Assembly: GCA_913057765.1 (NCBI GenBank)
Contig: CAJXPH010000059.1
Span: forward strand, 1 to 12,965
DNA from: an uncultured Campylobacteraceae bacterium
GTDB lineage: Bacteria > Campylobacterota > Campylobacteria > Campylobacterales > Arcobacteraceae
Reading direction: 5' to 3'
Length of the DNA stretch: 12,965 nucleotides
Positions 12,919-12,965 of this stretch are shown one piece after another. Below the pieces are notes generated by a model. That model did no database searches. It was not told where the DNA came from and worked only from the letters and a program-made list of their open reading frames with translations. Numbering within the stretch: position 1 is the stretch's first letter; each line of letters begins with the position of its first letter. The translations under genes were made by a program, and so were the position numbers.

Positions 12919-12965
12919 CTGTCTCTTATACACATCTCCGAGCCCACGAGACCAGAGAGGATCTC
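12919..12965 (-). other. Nextera sequencing adapter (i7 side), not genomic
   Basis: The reverse complement of the block at the other end: mosaic end CTGTCTCTTATACACATCT at 12919-12937, linker at 12938-12952, the same index as CAGAGAGG at 12953-12960, and P7 sequence at 12961-12965. It cuts off the AlkD-like gene. A translation running through it would be false. Confidence 0.98.

Noticed and set aside
1..12965. CRISPR arrays, tRNA, rRNA, insertion sequences or phage modules
   Set aside because: Genes fill nearly the whole window, no gap exceeds about 90 bp inside the genomic part, and no repeat arrays, RNA gene signatures or transposase genes were seen.

Overview
The window is a single AT-rich contig of about 12.9 kb of genomic DNA (positions 47-12918) with Illumina Nextera adapter read-through at both ends (1-46 and 12919-12965). 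The genes look like Campylobacterota, most likely Arcobacteraceae. Reasons are the very low GC, strong use of AAA/TTA/AAT codons, AAGGA ribosome sites, TTG and GTG starts, extended -10 promoters with weak -35 boxes, and a HisC-like protein very close to Campylobacter/Arcobacter HisC. The genus is inferred from memory of these families, not from a search.

Layout. (1) 119-520 (+): a small DUF3010-type protein, ending in a hairpin. (2) 552-6072 (-): a tight four-gene operon read in the order TPP-dependent 2-oxoacid decarboxylase of the Azospirillum phenylpyruvate/indolepyruvate decarboxylase type, NSS-family Na+/amino-acid symporter, HisC-like PLP aminotransferase, aldehyde dehydrogenase. (3) 6160-8724 (+): a divergent two-gene operon for a soluble FIST-domain histidine kinase and an OmpR-type response regulator, ending in a shared bidirectional hairpin. 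(4) 8754-12918 (-): lrgB and lrgA, a beta-hydroxyacid dehydrogenase, a LysE/RhtB exporter, an AraC-type regulator and a 5'-truncated AlkD-like DNA glycosylase.

How it may work together. The four-gene operon reads as a complete Ehrlich-type route: import an aromatic amino acid with Na+, transaminate it to the 2-oxoacid, decarboxylate to the aldehyde, and oxidise to the acid. Phenylalanine would give phenylacetate and tryptophan would give indole-3-acetate. The divergent FIST kinase and regulator are the natural candidates to control it, because FIST domains are thought to bind small ligands such as amino acids. The two divergent promoters carry matching inverted boxes (TTGAAAG plus TATAACA), and the kinase mRNA looks leaderless. 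This pairing is the most interesting feature of the window.

In region 4, a hydroxyacid dehydrogenase followed by LrgAB suggests a small-organic-acid reduction and transport unit, since LrgAB relatives carry pyruvate or glycolate/glycerate. The AraC-LysE pair looks like a regulator with its exporter. These functional links are inferred from families and gene order only.
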